64,000 bases of DNA from Deltaproteobacteria bacterium (GTDB lineage Bacteria > Myxococcota_A > Polyangia > Polyangiales > Polyangiaceae). The notes below the pieces were generated by a model that ran no database searches, was not told where the DNA came from, and worked only from the letters and a program-made list of their open reading frames with translations. Shown piece after piece: positions 33,277 to 42,872 of this stretch. Every line of letters starts with the position of its first letter. The first letter of the stretch is position 1. The stretch covers positions 124,001 to 188,000 of the forward strand of contig JACRCQ010000005.1 of the NCBI GenBank assembly GCA_016218915.1. The letters run 5' to 3'. Both the position numbers and the translations under genes were made by a program.

Positions 33277-36200
33277 GCGGGCGGATCGTCACTCGAGGCT
33301 CGATACGGGTGGATGCCCGCAAAGCCGTCGAGCAGCTGCGCAATCACTTGCTGATCGACCTGCACCTGTATGCATCGGAAGCCGTCCGATTCGCGGTGGC
33401 GGGAGGCGCTCGACGCATCGACGCCACGCATGGACGCGACGAGGTCGTGCTGCGCTGGGACGGCGAGCCTATTGCTCCGGAGGGGCTTCCGCAGCTGTTC
33501 GATTCTCTGCTTGCACCGTCCGCTGATCCGGTTTCGCGGCGCACGCGCCTGCTGGCGCTCGCTGTCAACGCTGCGCTGGGCCTGGATCCTGTCTTCGTGG
33601 AGGTCCACTCGGCAGACGGCACGCGCTGCGTGAGCGTGCGCTGGACCCCGGACATGCTCGAGCGAGGGGAGAATCCGCAACCCCAAGACGTGGCTCTGCC
33701 GCAGGGGATGCCTGCGCGCGGAATGCAGCTCGAGCTCCGCCGCGGGTTCCGATGGCGCAACCTGTTCGATGCGGGAATCGGCTCCATTCCACGCGAGCTT
33801 CAGGCGCTTGCGACCACCTCGCACCTGCTGGGCGACGCGCTTGTGCTCGCAGGGGCAGGCTTCCCAAGAGAGCCGCGCGCGGCTCCGCTGCTTCGCGTTC
33901 CCTTCGAGCTCGCCGGTGCGAGCCGTGCCTGGGTCGAGATCCTTCCTCACGATCAAGGCACCCCCACGCTCGAGCTGCACGAGCTCGGGATTCGACTGGT
34001 GTCCTATCGATGGCGCCCCACTCCTCCCTTTCCAGCCGACCCATTTGCCGGATGCGAGCTGCCGGTGCGCGTGGTCGTCGATTCGCCTTCCCTGGAGACC
34101 AATGCATCGCGATCCGCGCTTCGCGAGAATGCAGCGATGCTGGGCGAGCTGCAATCCGCTGCCAATGACGCGTTCCTGCGAGCCATCCAGGCGCTTGTCG
34201 CTCGAGTGAGCGGGCAGCCAGGCACGCAGCCTCGCGTGGATATCCTCTGCACGGACGATGGGAAGCTGCAGGACGCGCTCGGTGCGATCGTGTGCGTGGT
34301 CGCCGGCGGGGATCGCAACCACAGCGTCCTCGATCTCACTCCGCTGTTGTCCCTCACTCTCCTTCGCGACGCGACCGGGCGTCCGCTTTCGGTGCTGCCA
34401 TTCGCCAACGCGAGGCCGGCGAAGGTGCACGTCTGGCGGGGAAAAGAGGCGCTTGCAGAAGAGCTGGTACCGTGGATGGCCGGCACGCTCTGGCTTCGCG
34501 GGCGAACGATCGAGAGGCTCTTGACCGGAGCCGAGCTCATCGATGCCCAGCCCCTTGCCGACCGTGCCCGCGCCGCCTGGGAGCGTCGCAAACGCTTCCT
34601 CGCCCTGCAGCCCGTCGCAAACCTCATCGAGCCCTCGCCGAAGATTCTCGCGCGTGAAGCGTTCGATCTGCCTGATGAGGAGTGGCGCGGCCTGCGCGGG
34701 GAGGTCGCTGTGCTCGAACCCGGTGCTTCCCGAGAGGGTGCGACCTTCCGCATCATGCTCGAGGGTCGCAGATTCCAGTCGATTACCCTTGCCGCGAACG
34801 TGGTGCCCCTTGCCCTCGAGGCAGCGTTCGAGTGGGAAGGCCGAGTTCGGCCACGCTTCGATTACGACGCGGTGGAGCCGGACTTCGCGCTGAGCGGCGC
34901 CATGTGGGTCGCGATCGTGATGGGCGTACGCATGGCGAACGATCTCGCCCCCACGCTCCCCAACCTCGACGAGAAGGCGGCAGAATCGCTGAGGCTGGTC
35001 CTGCGCTCCGCCATCGGCACGCTCGTGCGCTGTGGCAATCGCCTCGGAATCGAGGAACGGGTGGTCGAGCCCACGCTCGCCTCCATGACCGGGCTCTGGA
35101 CTGCCAAGGTCTGGCCCCTCTCCTCCGGAGCGTTCGCGAGCGTCGAGGAAATCGCAGCGTTCACCGACCGGTCCCAGGCGGTTTGCGTCGCGCCGGCCAA
35201 AGCGCGCGGCGTTGCCCCGGATGGACGGCCCGTCGTCACCTGCGCTGGCGTCCAGCTCGCGTGGCTGCTCAACGCTTTCGGGTCAGGCGTCGCGACCGTG
35301 CCCTACGAACGCGCGCTGCTGCCCGTGGGCATGGATGAGCCGCGCAGAGTGGCTCTCCGCCAATCCAGGGTCGACGAGGAGATCGAGCGGGCGCTGGAGG
35401 CAGCATCAGGACAGCTGCGGATCTCCATGCGTTGCGTGTTCGGCACCGCGGTCGCGACCATCGTCATTCATCCCCAGCCGACCCTCATCCGAATGCACGC
35501 GGGTCGGGTCGTTGCCCGGTCCAGCCAGGACAGCTTGCTCGCGCCGGTGCTGCTCGCCATCGACGATGCCAGAATCGTTCCCAACCAGACGTGGGATGGG
35601 ATCAGCTACCCGGGAGACGAGCCCCGCGCCCACGAGCAGCTCGAATGGCAGTTCGCGCGCGCCGTGGTGTCCGCGCTCGAAGGCGCTCCCTTGGAAGGGT
35701 TTCCCGTCGACGGTCTGCCGCAGCGCCCCGAGGACTCTGATCCCGTTCTGGCAACCTGGCTGCTGCGAACCCTCGAGGGGCTGCAATCGTTCAAAGGTGA
35801 AGAGACCCAGCAATTGCGTGATCGAATCGCACGGCTTCCCGTGCTTCGGATGCTCGACTCGCAGGGGGTTCCGATCGCCGCTTCGCTCGCAGACGTTCGG
35901 CTGCATTACCCCGCGCCTGCGCGGGTCCCTGTCCTGGCGTCGCCGCCCGGCTTTCCAACCGGAAGCTGGCGCCCCGTGATCGTTGCGGACGAGCCGCTGC
36001 GATTCGCGCTCTCGCAAGCGTTGGGCAGCGCTCTGGAGGATGGTTCATCTCGCGTGCGCGAGCAGTTCGAGCGCGCTGAACAGGAGAAGGCGTGGCTCGC
36101 TGACATGAAAGGTCCAGCGCTGGATCCGAGAGCCGTCCAGGGCGTGAGCGATCCGTCGTTGCCTTGCGTATTCGCGGAATTCCCCGCGACCGCTGGCGAG

Positions 36201-38906
36201 CCCGCATCGAACGTGGCAGCCGGGGTCGCATCCGAAGGACCCACGCGGGTACGCATTCTGTTCCGGCAGCGGCTCGTGGCGGATGTCGTGTGGGATGACT
36301 GGCCCGAGCCCCTTGCTCTTACGGTGAACCTCCTGGATCGCGGCCATCTACGGACCCCGACCGAGCTGTCCGCGATCGGCGTGAGCTCGGTGGTTGCGAT
36401 GGCGTTCCGCGGACGGGCGCTGCTTGCGATCGAGCTGGTGCTGCGCGCGCAGGGCGCGGGGAGCTGCGCAAAGCTGTTCGGAAGCACCGCAGCGCTTTCG
36501 ATTGTGGCTGCTGCGGTGCAACGCCCCTCGGTGCGCGATGCGGATCTGGGCTTGCGACTTGGCAACGAGCTGCGCGATCCGTCGTTTCATTGGCCTACCG
36601 TGCGCTGCACCGAGGTGCCCTTCGAGCAGCTGCGCACGGGTGAGGGGGGGCTGTACTACGGACGAATACGCTACGAATCCTGGCAGAACTCGGCTGCGGC
36701 TGCTTCGGAATTCGACTCGCCGATCGCCTACGTTCCGCCGACGACCGAGGGCAAGATGGCGCTGTCCTTGCTGGCGTGGCTTGCCGGCGCCGTGCGTGAC
36801 GTGACCGACTTGCTCTCCATGCTGCAGGCGCGGCGCTCCGGTGATCCGACCCAGGCGCCCCGCATCGTTGCGCCCCCGCAGTTCCCCTTGCTTCGACGCT
36901 CGTTGGAGGAGCTCGAGGTTCGGTCGTGCAAGGGTGAGCTCGAGATCCTGGAAGGCAAGCAGAGCGAAGTCACGTTGAATGGTCTCGACGGACGCCCGGT
37001 TGCGGTCCCAGCTGTCCTGCCCATTCCCGCCAGGGTCGTTGCCAGCGTGGACGCGATGCTAACCGAGGAGCTGAACCGGCGCGTGCTCGAGGACGTGACG
37101 CGCGCTGCACGAAGGCTGCTGCGGTCGCTCGAGGAACGGCTCGACGAGCTTCCGGACTTCGTTCGAGCGCACCTGCGCAAGCTGGTCTGTGTCGGAATCG
37201 CAAGGGGTCGCAAGCTGCCCAAGCGCGATACTCAGCTCCCTGTCTTCAGGGACATCCGCGGGCAATGGCGCTCGGCGGAAGAGCTCGCGGCCCGCACCGA
37301 GCCGTGGCTGTACACCACCGATCCACCGCCCTATCCGTCCCGCGACTATCGCGCTGCCGTTCTGTGCCTGACCGAGGAAGAAGCCGTGGCGATGGGCAAG
37401 ACGACCACGCTCAAGAACTACGACCAGGTGGTGAGGCAGGATCGCGAAGCTGAGCTGCGACGCAACGCGCCTGCTCTGCGCGTCGTGGAGCTGGACTCCG
37501 CATCCAGGGCAAAGTGCATTCACGTACTGCGGGTGGATGAACAGGGCTTCACGGGCGAAATCGGTCTGCTCAGGCCAGAAACGTCCTCGCAGCGGGGCAT
37601 CCATGTGCACGTTGGCAAGCGACCCCTGTGCGTGATCGCCGATGGCCCAGGCTGGCCGCTCTGCGCTGCGATCAACAACGACGACCTCGCGCCCAACCGG
37701 TACTTCGATGGATTGAGAACCAGCCGGGACCGTACCCGGGTCAATGAGAAGGTTCGCGCCCTGGCATCGGCCCTCGCACGCGAATGGTGGTGCGCATCGC
37801 GCCCTCCCCCCCATCGTTTCGTCGATTCGACCGTGTGCCAGAAGGATGCTGGCTCCCCGGTCTCCATCCTGGGCGTGTTTTGGCTGCCACCGACCTGGCC
37901 GCGCGCGCCGCAAGTGACCGTTCGAAGCTCGGTCCGAGCTCTGCCCAAGACTGGCCCCGTCTGCATCAGAAGCTCGACACCCGGGATCGAAGCCTCGCTA
38001 CCGATGAGTGGAGACCTGTACGTATGCCACGCTCCGGACGCTGCAAAGAACCAGACGGACGATGGGCTCGCGCAGCTCGAAGCCGATGCGCTCTCGACCG
38101 TGGCTTTGCGGGCGCTGCAAGAAATGCTCGACGAGGTCAAGTCGAGCTTCGAGCCCTCGGAGCTCGATGCCTGGTACTGGAATCTCGCGCTGCTCGGGCT
38201 CGACGCCCCGCCGCTTGCCGCGCCATGCGTGAATGGAGCGTCGATCAGCTCCGCCGACCTGCTCGACCGGCTACGCCACGAGCAGCCCGTCGTCCTCGCA
38301 ACCCACGCGTCTCTCGAAGCGCAGGCTCTCCCTGCTCCCGTGCTCCTCGACGACGGCGGCGGTTGGGTCCGTGTGCTTCGCTGTCGGGCCCGAGGCGTCC
38401 TGCGATTTGCCGAATCAGACGCTGGACGAAAGCACGACGTGCTTGCGGAGCCGGTCCAACACGAGAGCTCCTGGCTCGACCGGATCGTGGACAAGCTCTC
38501 GGATGTCTTCGCGTCGGAGCTCGCGGACGGCCAGTTCGATCCCGCGTTGATCGCCTCCGTGCACGACGCCGTCCGCGGGTTGCGCCTCACCGGCGATCCG
38601 GTCAAGCGCATTCGAGTGGTGGGCCGGGGGCGCCCCGTTCGATTCCGCGCGTCGGATGGCACTCTGTTCATCCACCCTACCCACCCGTCGTTGCGCCCTC
38701 GCTCCAAAGCTCCGGCCCACGCGTCGCTCATCTTTCTGGTCGCTGCGGCAGTGACCGAGATCAACCGCGAGCTGGCAGGAGTCACGGACGCCGAGGAGCG
38801 TCGCGCTCTGCTGCATCTTCTGGAGCGAATGCCTGCCGGAGGTACTCCGCCAGCTCAGGATGCTCCCGTGCAGCCGATTCCCGTTGCTCCGCCGCCAGCG
38901 CCATGA
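33273..38906 (+). CDS. giant protein with degenerate GHKL domain, partner of the upstream ATPase
   Basis: 1877 residues from GTG 33273 (a longer frame start exists inside the previous gene, but the GTGA overlap fits better). Residues ~15-330 follow the same plan as the upstream ATPase. The N-box equivalent ASEAVRFAVAGGARRID keeps Glu36 but replaces Asn with Phe and Asp with Ala. The G1 box is WDGEPIAP and the G2 box has lost its glycines. Later, NASRSALRENAAMLGELQSA matches the upstream protein's ISRDDVRRNDAF segment. It is therefore probably a non-hydrolysing paralogue. The remaining ~1500 residues lack signal peptide, membrane helix or recognised domain. The last ~20 residues are Pro-rich. 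Its 3' end overlaps the converging methyltransferase gene by 125 bases. Confidence 0.8.
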   Translation: MSGRIVTRGSIRVDARKAVEQLRNHLLIDLHLYASEAVRFAVAGGARRIDATHGRDEVVLRWDGEPIAPEGLPQLFDSLLAPSADPVSRRTRLLALAVNAALGLDPVFVEVHSADGTRCVSVRWTPDMLERGENPQPQDVALPQGMPARGMQLELRRGFRWRNLFDAGIGSIPRELQALATTSHLLGDALVLAGAGFPREPRAAPLLRVPFELAGASRAWVEILPHDQGTPTLELHELGIRLVSYRWRPTPPFPADPFAGCELPVRVVVDSPSLETNASRSALRENAAMLGELQSAANDAFLRAIQALVARVSGQPGTQPRVDILCTDDGKLQDALGAIVCVVAGGDRNHSVLDLTPLLSLTLLRDATGRPLSVLPFANARPAKVHVWRGKEALAEELVPWMAGTLWLRGRTIERLLTGAELIDAQPLADRARAAWERRKRFLALQPVANLIEPSPKILAREAFDLPDEEWRGLRGEVAVLEPGASREGATFRIMLEGRRFQSITLAANVVPLALEAAFEWEGRVRPRFDYDAVEPDFALSGAMWVAIVMGVRMANDLAPTLPNLDEKAAESLRLVLRSAIGTLVRCGNRLGIEERVVEPTLASMTGLWTAKVWPLSSGAFASVEEIAAFTDRSQAVCVAPAKARGVAPDGRPVVTCAGVQLAWLLNAFGSGVATVPYERALLPVGMDEPRRVALRQSRVDEEIERALEAASGQLRISMRCVFGTAVATIVIHPQPTLIRMHAGRVVARSSQDSLLAPVLLAIDDARIVPNQTWDGISYPGDEPRAHEQLEWQFARAVVSALEGAPLEGFPVDGLPQRPEDSDPVLATWLLRTLEGLQSFKGEETQQLRDRIARLPVLRMLDSQGVPIAASLADVRLHYPAPARVPVLASPPGFPTGSWRPVIVADEPLRFALSQALGSALEDGSSRVREQFERAEQEKAWLADMKGPALDPRAVQGVSDPSLPCVFAEFPATAGEPASNVAAGVASEGPTRVRILFRQRLVADVVWDDWPEPLALTVNLLDRGHLRTPTELSAIGVSSVVAMAFRGRALLAIELVLRAQGAGSCAKLFGSTAALSIVAAAVQRPSVRDADLGLRLGNELRDPSFHWPTVRCTEVPFEQLRTGEGGLYYGRIRYESWQNSAAAASEFDSPIAYVPPTTEGKMALSLLAWLAGAVRDVTDLLSMLQARRSGDPTQAPRIVAPPQFPLLRRSLEELEVRSCKGELEILEGKQSEVTLNGLDGRPVAVPAVLPIPARVVASVDAMLTEELNRRVLEDVTRAARRLLRSLEERLDELPDFVRAHLRKLVCVGIARGRKLPKRDTQLPVFRDIRGQWRSAEELAARTEPWLYTTDPPPYPSRDYRAAVLCLTEEEAVAMGKTTTLKNYDQVVRQDREAELRRNAPALRVVELDSASRAKCIHVLRVDEQGFTGEIGLLRPETSSQRGIHVHVGKRPLCVIADGPGWPLCAAINNDDLAPNRYFDGLRTSRDRTRVNEKVRALASALAREWWCASRPPPHRFVDSTVCQKDAGSPVSILGVFWLPPTWPRAPQVTVRSSVRALPKTGPVCIRSSTPGIEASLPMSGDLYVCHAPDAAKNQTDDGLAQLEADALSTVALRALQEMLDEVKSSFEPSELDAWYWNLALLGLDAPPLAAPCVNGASISSADLLDRLRHEQPVVLATHASLEAQALPAPVLLDDGGGWVRVLRCRARGVLRFAESDAGRKHDVLAEPVQHESSWLDRIVDKLSDVFASELADGQFDPALIASVHDAVRGLRLTGDPVKRIRVVGRGRPVRFRASDGTLFIHPTHPSLRPRSKAPAHASLIFLVAAAVTEINRELAGVTDAEERRALLHLLERMPAGGTPPAQDAPVQPIPVAPPPAP

Positions 38907-40083
38907 TCGCCCTGGCCGATCCGCAGAGCTGAGCGAGCTTCTCCAGCACTCTCTTCTCGCCACGCCGCACGATGATGCAGGTGCGGACGTTGACAGGCAA
39001 CGCGGGATCGTTCAGCCGCGCATCGTCTTGTGCCGCGCTCGTGTCAAACGCGCTGATCGCACTTGTCAGCGCCTCGGAAAGGAGCGCCAGCGCCCGTAGC
39101 TCGGTCGCAGGCCCGAGAAACGGGACCTTTGCGCCTGCAGCCAGCTCGGGGCTCACGCGCGAGAGCTCCTCCTGGCTGGAGCCCGCGATTCGCAGGAAGC
39201 TGCGCAGATCGTCAAATGCCTTCCCCCTGAATTCCCCCGGCAGCTGAAATCGTCGCATGCCGCCCGGAATCCCGAGCAGCGACAGCTTCGCGCTGCGCAG
39301 CGGATCGCTTGGAACGATCGAAACCACGAATTCCGCCTCGTTGTGCTCGTTGTCCTCCAGAGCAAACCCGTAGTTCACGAAGAGGCGGCTGTTGCACTTG
39401 TGGCCGTAGTGGCCGTGGATCGCATCGCCCCGCTCGAAGTCTCTCATCGCGACGACGTTGAAGCACTTGCGCTTGCCATCGTAGGACCAGCGGGTTTCTC
39501 GAGTCGGGTGGTGGTTCAGCATGTCCGCAAGGGGCACCAACCCCTCGGTGTCCCGTCCGTCCATCGCAAACCCGAAGGTGCGAGTGATGACCGCGACCCG
39601 CGCCCACACGAATTGCTGAGGCGTGAAGCGCGAGAAACCTTCGACGCTTTCGCAGAGGTTGCGGTACTCCTCGGCAAGCGAGGCGCGCCGATGCTGGATC
39701 AGGAATCTCGTCATCGAACCCTTGAGCTCCGCAAGCTCGTCCTCGCCGAAGAAGAGGGGAACATGAGGGAATGCGAGCGGCAGCGTGTCGAGATAGGGCC
39801 GATACGAGGAGCTGGGATTGAGCATCTCCTGCAGGAGGAAGGCTGCCAGGTAGGATTGCTCGCTCCGAAGATCGACGCCTGACCTGGCAATCCTCTTGCC
39901 GATGTCGGAGTTGCGGGCGCGCGGGCACGCGATCAGCGCGCCGAACGGAATGCTCAGGACGACGTCGCCCGAGCGGATCGACTCGCGGGCAAAAGCGCTG
40001 CGATCGCCGCTCGAATCCCGGCGGACGCCGTACCGAGAGCATCGCGTGCCGGCACGAGTCAGCCAATCGACGAGCGTATCCAT
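38782..40083 (-). CDS. SET-domain lysine methyltransferase (RuBisCO LSMT/SETD3-6 type)
   Basis: 433 residues from ATG 40081-40083. The SET domain is split by a long insert as in plant RuBisCO LSMT. It begins at GDRSAFARESIRSGDVVLSI (residues 26-45); the insert includes SYLAAFLLQEML and FVWARVAVITRTF. The cofactor motif is Asn190-His191 (LADMLNHH), then HGHYGHKCNSRLFVNYGF with the catalytic Tyr238. After it comes a helical Rubis-subs-bind-like region. The family methylates protein lysines using SAM and is mainly eukaryotic. The C-terminal ~40 residues overlap, tail to tail, the end of the giant GHKL-partner gene. Possible substrates include one of the two neighbours (inference). Confidence 0.85.
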   Translation of the reverse strand: MDTLVDWLTRAGTRCSRYGVRRDSSGDRSAFARESIRSGDVVLSIPFGALIACPRARNSDIGKRIARSGVDLRSEQSYLAAFLLQEMLNPSSSYRPYLDTLPLAFPHVPLFFGEDELAELKGSMTRFLIQHRRASLAEEYRNLCESVEGFSRFTPQQFVWARVAVITRTFGFAMDGRDTEGLVPLADMLNHHPTRETRWSYDGKRKCFNVVAMRDFERGDAIHGHYGHKCNSRLFVNYGFALEDNEHNEAEFVVSIVPSDPLRSAKLSLLGIPGGMRRFQLPGEFRGKAFDDLRSFLRIAGSSQEELSRVSPELAAGAKVPFLGPATELRALALLSEALTSAISAFDTSAAQDDARLNDPALPVNVRTCIIVRRGEKRVLEKLAQLCGSARAIMALAAEQRESAAREHPELAEYLRQAFAPEDAAERDAPRRP

Positions 40084-40240
40084 CGGGTCAGCGCCCGGTG
40101 CGGACGGCTCCCCGCGGGCCGGCGATCGTCGATGCTTCTTCACGCGCCGACATGCTACTCCAGGTCGAACTTCAGGGACATCGCACGGCTCGGGTCGTCC
40201 AGCCCTGGACCGCAACGCCAGGATCGCCTACGCCCGGGAC

Positions 40241-41353
40241 ATGCGTGCGCGTCTGGGTCCTGCCTTTGCCATGATCGTCGCGTGCGCGTGCGTCGAGCCC
40301 GCCCCGAAGCACGCAACCCCGCCCGCTCCCTCGTCGTCCGCAGCCCCTGAGGCTGCCGCCCGCCGCATCCCCACCCCTGGCGTTACCCAGCAGGTGATGG
40401 AGATCGATGCGGACGCAACGCGCGGCACGCTCGTGATCGCGACCTCGGACCGCGCCCTCGTGATCATCCGGGGCGGCGTGCAGAGGTCGTGGCCGATGAA
40501 GGAGTTGATGGACGCAGGCTCCTGCGGGCTGAAGTCTGACGCGATGCTCGGATATCTCCGCATCGGAGTCTCGGCCGATGGCGCGCAAGCATGGTTCCTC
40601 GGCATGGATGGCAGCAAGCGTCCGCCCATTCGCACCCTGTCCGCTGCATGTCTCGTCGATACCCAATCCGGGGCCGCCCGTTCCCTTTCGGCTGAGCTGG
40701 GAAATCCTTCGCACCTTGACCCGGTCCGTGTCGAAGCCGATGGCCTCGCTTCCATCGCGCTCGGCCCCAAGCTCGCAGTGCTTTGGGGCGGCAGGAGCGA
40801 GCTCGAAGCCGTGTGGCGGGTATCGCGCCGCATCGACCGGCTGATTACGGGCGAGAGAGATGGTGCCTGCGCAGTGGTCGAGGCTGGCAACGAGCTCGTC
40901 GTCGGCTGCGTCGCCTCCCGCGAGCAGGGGCGTGTCACCCTTCTCAGATTCGACATCGCAGCTTCGCCTCCCAAGCCGATCACGCGACACGAGATCCAGC
41001 TGCGGGCGAAGTTCCCCGAAATCCAGATGTCCGCAGACGGAAGATTCCTCGGGTTCTACCAGCCCATGGTGTCTGCGGACGCGGCCTCCTTCATGGGCGT
41101 GATCGATACCGGTGATGGCCACGTGGCGTTCGAGCGCGAGGCGCGTCCGCCCGTCCGAGCGATGGAGTTCGTGGGAGGCGCCGATGCGCTGCTGGTGGCG
41201 CAGGACAACGGACCTCTGCGGCTTTTGCGCGTGGATGGGCACCCGGAAGGGCGCTTCGGGTTCAACTGCACGCCCCGGCGATTGCTCGCGCAGACGGGGA
41301 GTCGGCGCCTGTGGTGTGCGGGGTATTCCGCGCTCGGGCTGTACAAGTATTAA
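40241..41353 (+). CDS. lipoprotein with beta-propeller-like repeats
   Basis: 370 residues from ATG 40241. Lipobox-like IVACACVEP, then a Pro/Ser/Ala linker. The body has repeated blade-like patterns (TRGTLVIATSDRALVIIRGG, DGLASIALGPKLAVLWGG, ADALLVAQDNGPLRLLRVDG), consistent with a WD40/YVTN-style propeller. No catalytic motif is seen. The gene is divergent from the methyltransferase gene and ends with TAA. Function is unknown. Confidence 0.72.
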   Translation: MRARLGPAFAMIVACACVEPAPKHATPPAPSSSAAPEAAARRIPTPGVTQQVMEIDADATRGTLVIATSDRALVIIRGGVQRSWPMKELMDAGSCGLKSDAMLGYLRIGVSADGAQAWFLGMDGSKRPPIRTLSAACLVDTQSGAARSLSAELGNPSHLDPVRVEADGLASIALGPKLAVLWGGRSELEAVWRVSRRIDRLITGERDGACAVVEAGNELVVGCVASREQGRVTLLRFDIAASPPKPITRHEIQLRAKFPEIQMSADGRFLGFYQPMVSADAASFMGVIDTGDGHVAFEREARPPVRAMEFVGGADALLVAQDNGPLRLLRVDGHPEGRFGFNCTPRRLLAQTGSRRLWCAGYSALGLYKY

Positions 41354-41528
41354 GTCACGATTGGGCGCCTGCCTCGAGGACATGCTCCATGGGAATTGGC
41401 GCGGATTGCGCGCTTGTGACCCTTGTGCCTTCGCGATACTCTGAACCTGTGTGTCCGGGGCTGCATCCGGGAGATCGGCTTCCTGATGCAGTCCGTCGGC
41501 TGGGGCCTTAATTGAAGGAGGAGAGCTT

Positions 41529-42770
41529 ATGAGAAAGATCCGCGTGAAGTGCCTCGTTGTCGGAACGCTTGCCGCTGCTGGGGTGATGCTGGGTGCCGCG
41601 GGCAGCGCCCACGCTCAGATCGTCGCAGACCACACCTCCCTCGCGAAGTTCGGCGAGGTCACCCCTGCTTGCGTTGCGCAGATCAAGTCCACGCTGCATC
41701 TGAGCTATGGGCACACGTCCCATGGCAGCCAGATCGTGACCGGCATGGACGTGCTCGCCACCGCGAATGCGCTCTACAAGCACGCCGACGACCGGTCCCA
41801 CTACGAGAATGGAGGTGGCAGTACCGTGGCCGCCGACGAGCTGTCGCTGTGGGACGCATTCCCAGGCTATGGCGCGAGTGATCTCGGCAACCCGGACTTC
41901 ACCACCTGGGCCACTGCCACCGAGCGTATGCTCAGCAACAGCGATAACGACTTCTCCATCTTCCCGCACCTGCGCAATGTCGTGGTGTGGTCGTGGTGCG
42001 GCGAGGTGAGCAACGCATCGCAGGCCGACATCGACACGTACACCGGCTTGATGACCGGTCTCGAGACCAAGTACCCCGACGTGAAGTTCGTCTACATGAC
42101 TGGGCACCTCGACGGTGGCGGGGAATCTGGCAACTTAAATGTGCGGAACAACCAGATTCGCGATTTCGTCAAGCAGGGACCCAATCGCGTCCTGTTCGAT
42201 TTCGCGGACATCGAGAGCTACGACCCGGATGGGGCGTACTTCCTCGACAAGAATGCCACCGACGGCTGCGCCTACGACGGCGGGAATTGGGCGACCGAGT
42301 GGTGCACCGCCCACAGCGGCCATGAGCTCTGCGCAGACAATAGCTGCGCCCACTCCGAGTCCCTCAACTGCAACGTCAAAGCTCGAGCGTTCTGGTGGTT
42401 GTTGGCGCAGATCGCTGGATGCACCCCAGGCGACGGCGGCACTGGAGGTAGCGGAGGCGGTGGAGCAGGCGGCGCAGGGCAGGGTGGCTCGGGTCAGGCC
42501 GGCGCTGGTCAGGGCGGTGCTGGCCAGGGCGGCTCAGGGACCGCTGGCGCCGGGACTGGCGGTACTGGAACGGCCGGCGCAGGCACCGGAGGTGCCGCAG
42601 GCTCGACACCTCCCGCAGACGGCGGGACCGACGCCGCGGCCGGGTCAGGCGCCACTCCCCCGGCTGACGACGGCGGCTGCTCCTGCAACTTGGTTGGCAC
42701 TTCGCCCGCTCCCGCCGCAGCCCTCCTGCTAGCTCTCATTCCGCTTCTGGCCAGGCGCCGGCGCCGCTGA
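41529..42770 (+). CDS. exported protein with MYXO-CTERM-type C-terminus
   Basis: 413 residues. A strong AAGGAGG site precedes the ATG. Signal peptide ends at AHAQ (residue ~30). The ~260-residue domain has GHTSHGSQIV, the WSWCGE segment, YMTGHLDGGGESGN and four Cys near its end (CAYDGG, CTAHSGHELCADNSC). It resembles an SGNH- or esterase-like exported domain of unknown function; a His-Ser pair in GHTSHGSQ could be catalytic. A ~90-residue Gly/Ala linker follows. The end has a Cys pair (GGCSCN), a hydrophobic helix and RRRRR, the signal that sorts proteins to the cell surface in myxobacteria. Confidence 0.78.
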   Translation: MRKIRVKCLVVGTLAAAGVMLGAAGSAHAQIVADHTSLAKFGEVTPACVAQIKSTLHLSYGHTSHGSQIVTGMDVLATANALYKHADDRSHYENGGGSTVAADELSLWDAFPGYGASDLGNPDFTTWATATERMLSNSDNDFSIFPHLRNVVVWSWCGEVSNASQADIDTYTGLMTGLETKYPDVKFVYMTGHLDGGGESGNLNVRNNQIRDFVKQGPNRVLFDFADIESYDPDGAYFLDKNATDGCAYDGGNWATEWCTAHSGHELCADNSCAHSESLNCNVKARAFWWLLAQIAGCTPGDGGTGGSGGGGAGGAGQGGSGQAGAGQGGAGQGGSGTAGAGTGGTGTAGAGTGGAAGSTPPADGGTDAAAGSGATPPADDGGCSCNLVGTSPAPAAALLLALIPLLARRRRR

Positions 42771-42872
42771 CCTGCCACCACGCGTGATACTTCTTCCCAT
42801 TCGCCCGTGGTCCGAGCAACATCGGACCATGTAGGTGTCTTGCGGCCCGTCGTTCCAACAGGAGAATCCCCG

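Noticed and set aside
41414..41442. TTGTGA...TACTCT as a promoter ahead of the MYXO-CTERM gene at 41529
   Set aside because: The better -10 (GATACT) is only 15 bases from the -35, and alternatives fit as poorly; not strong enough to list.
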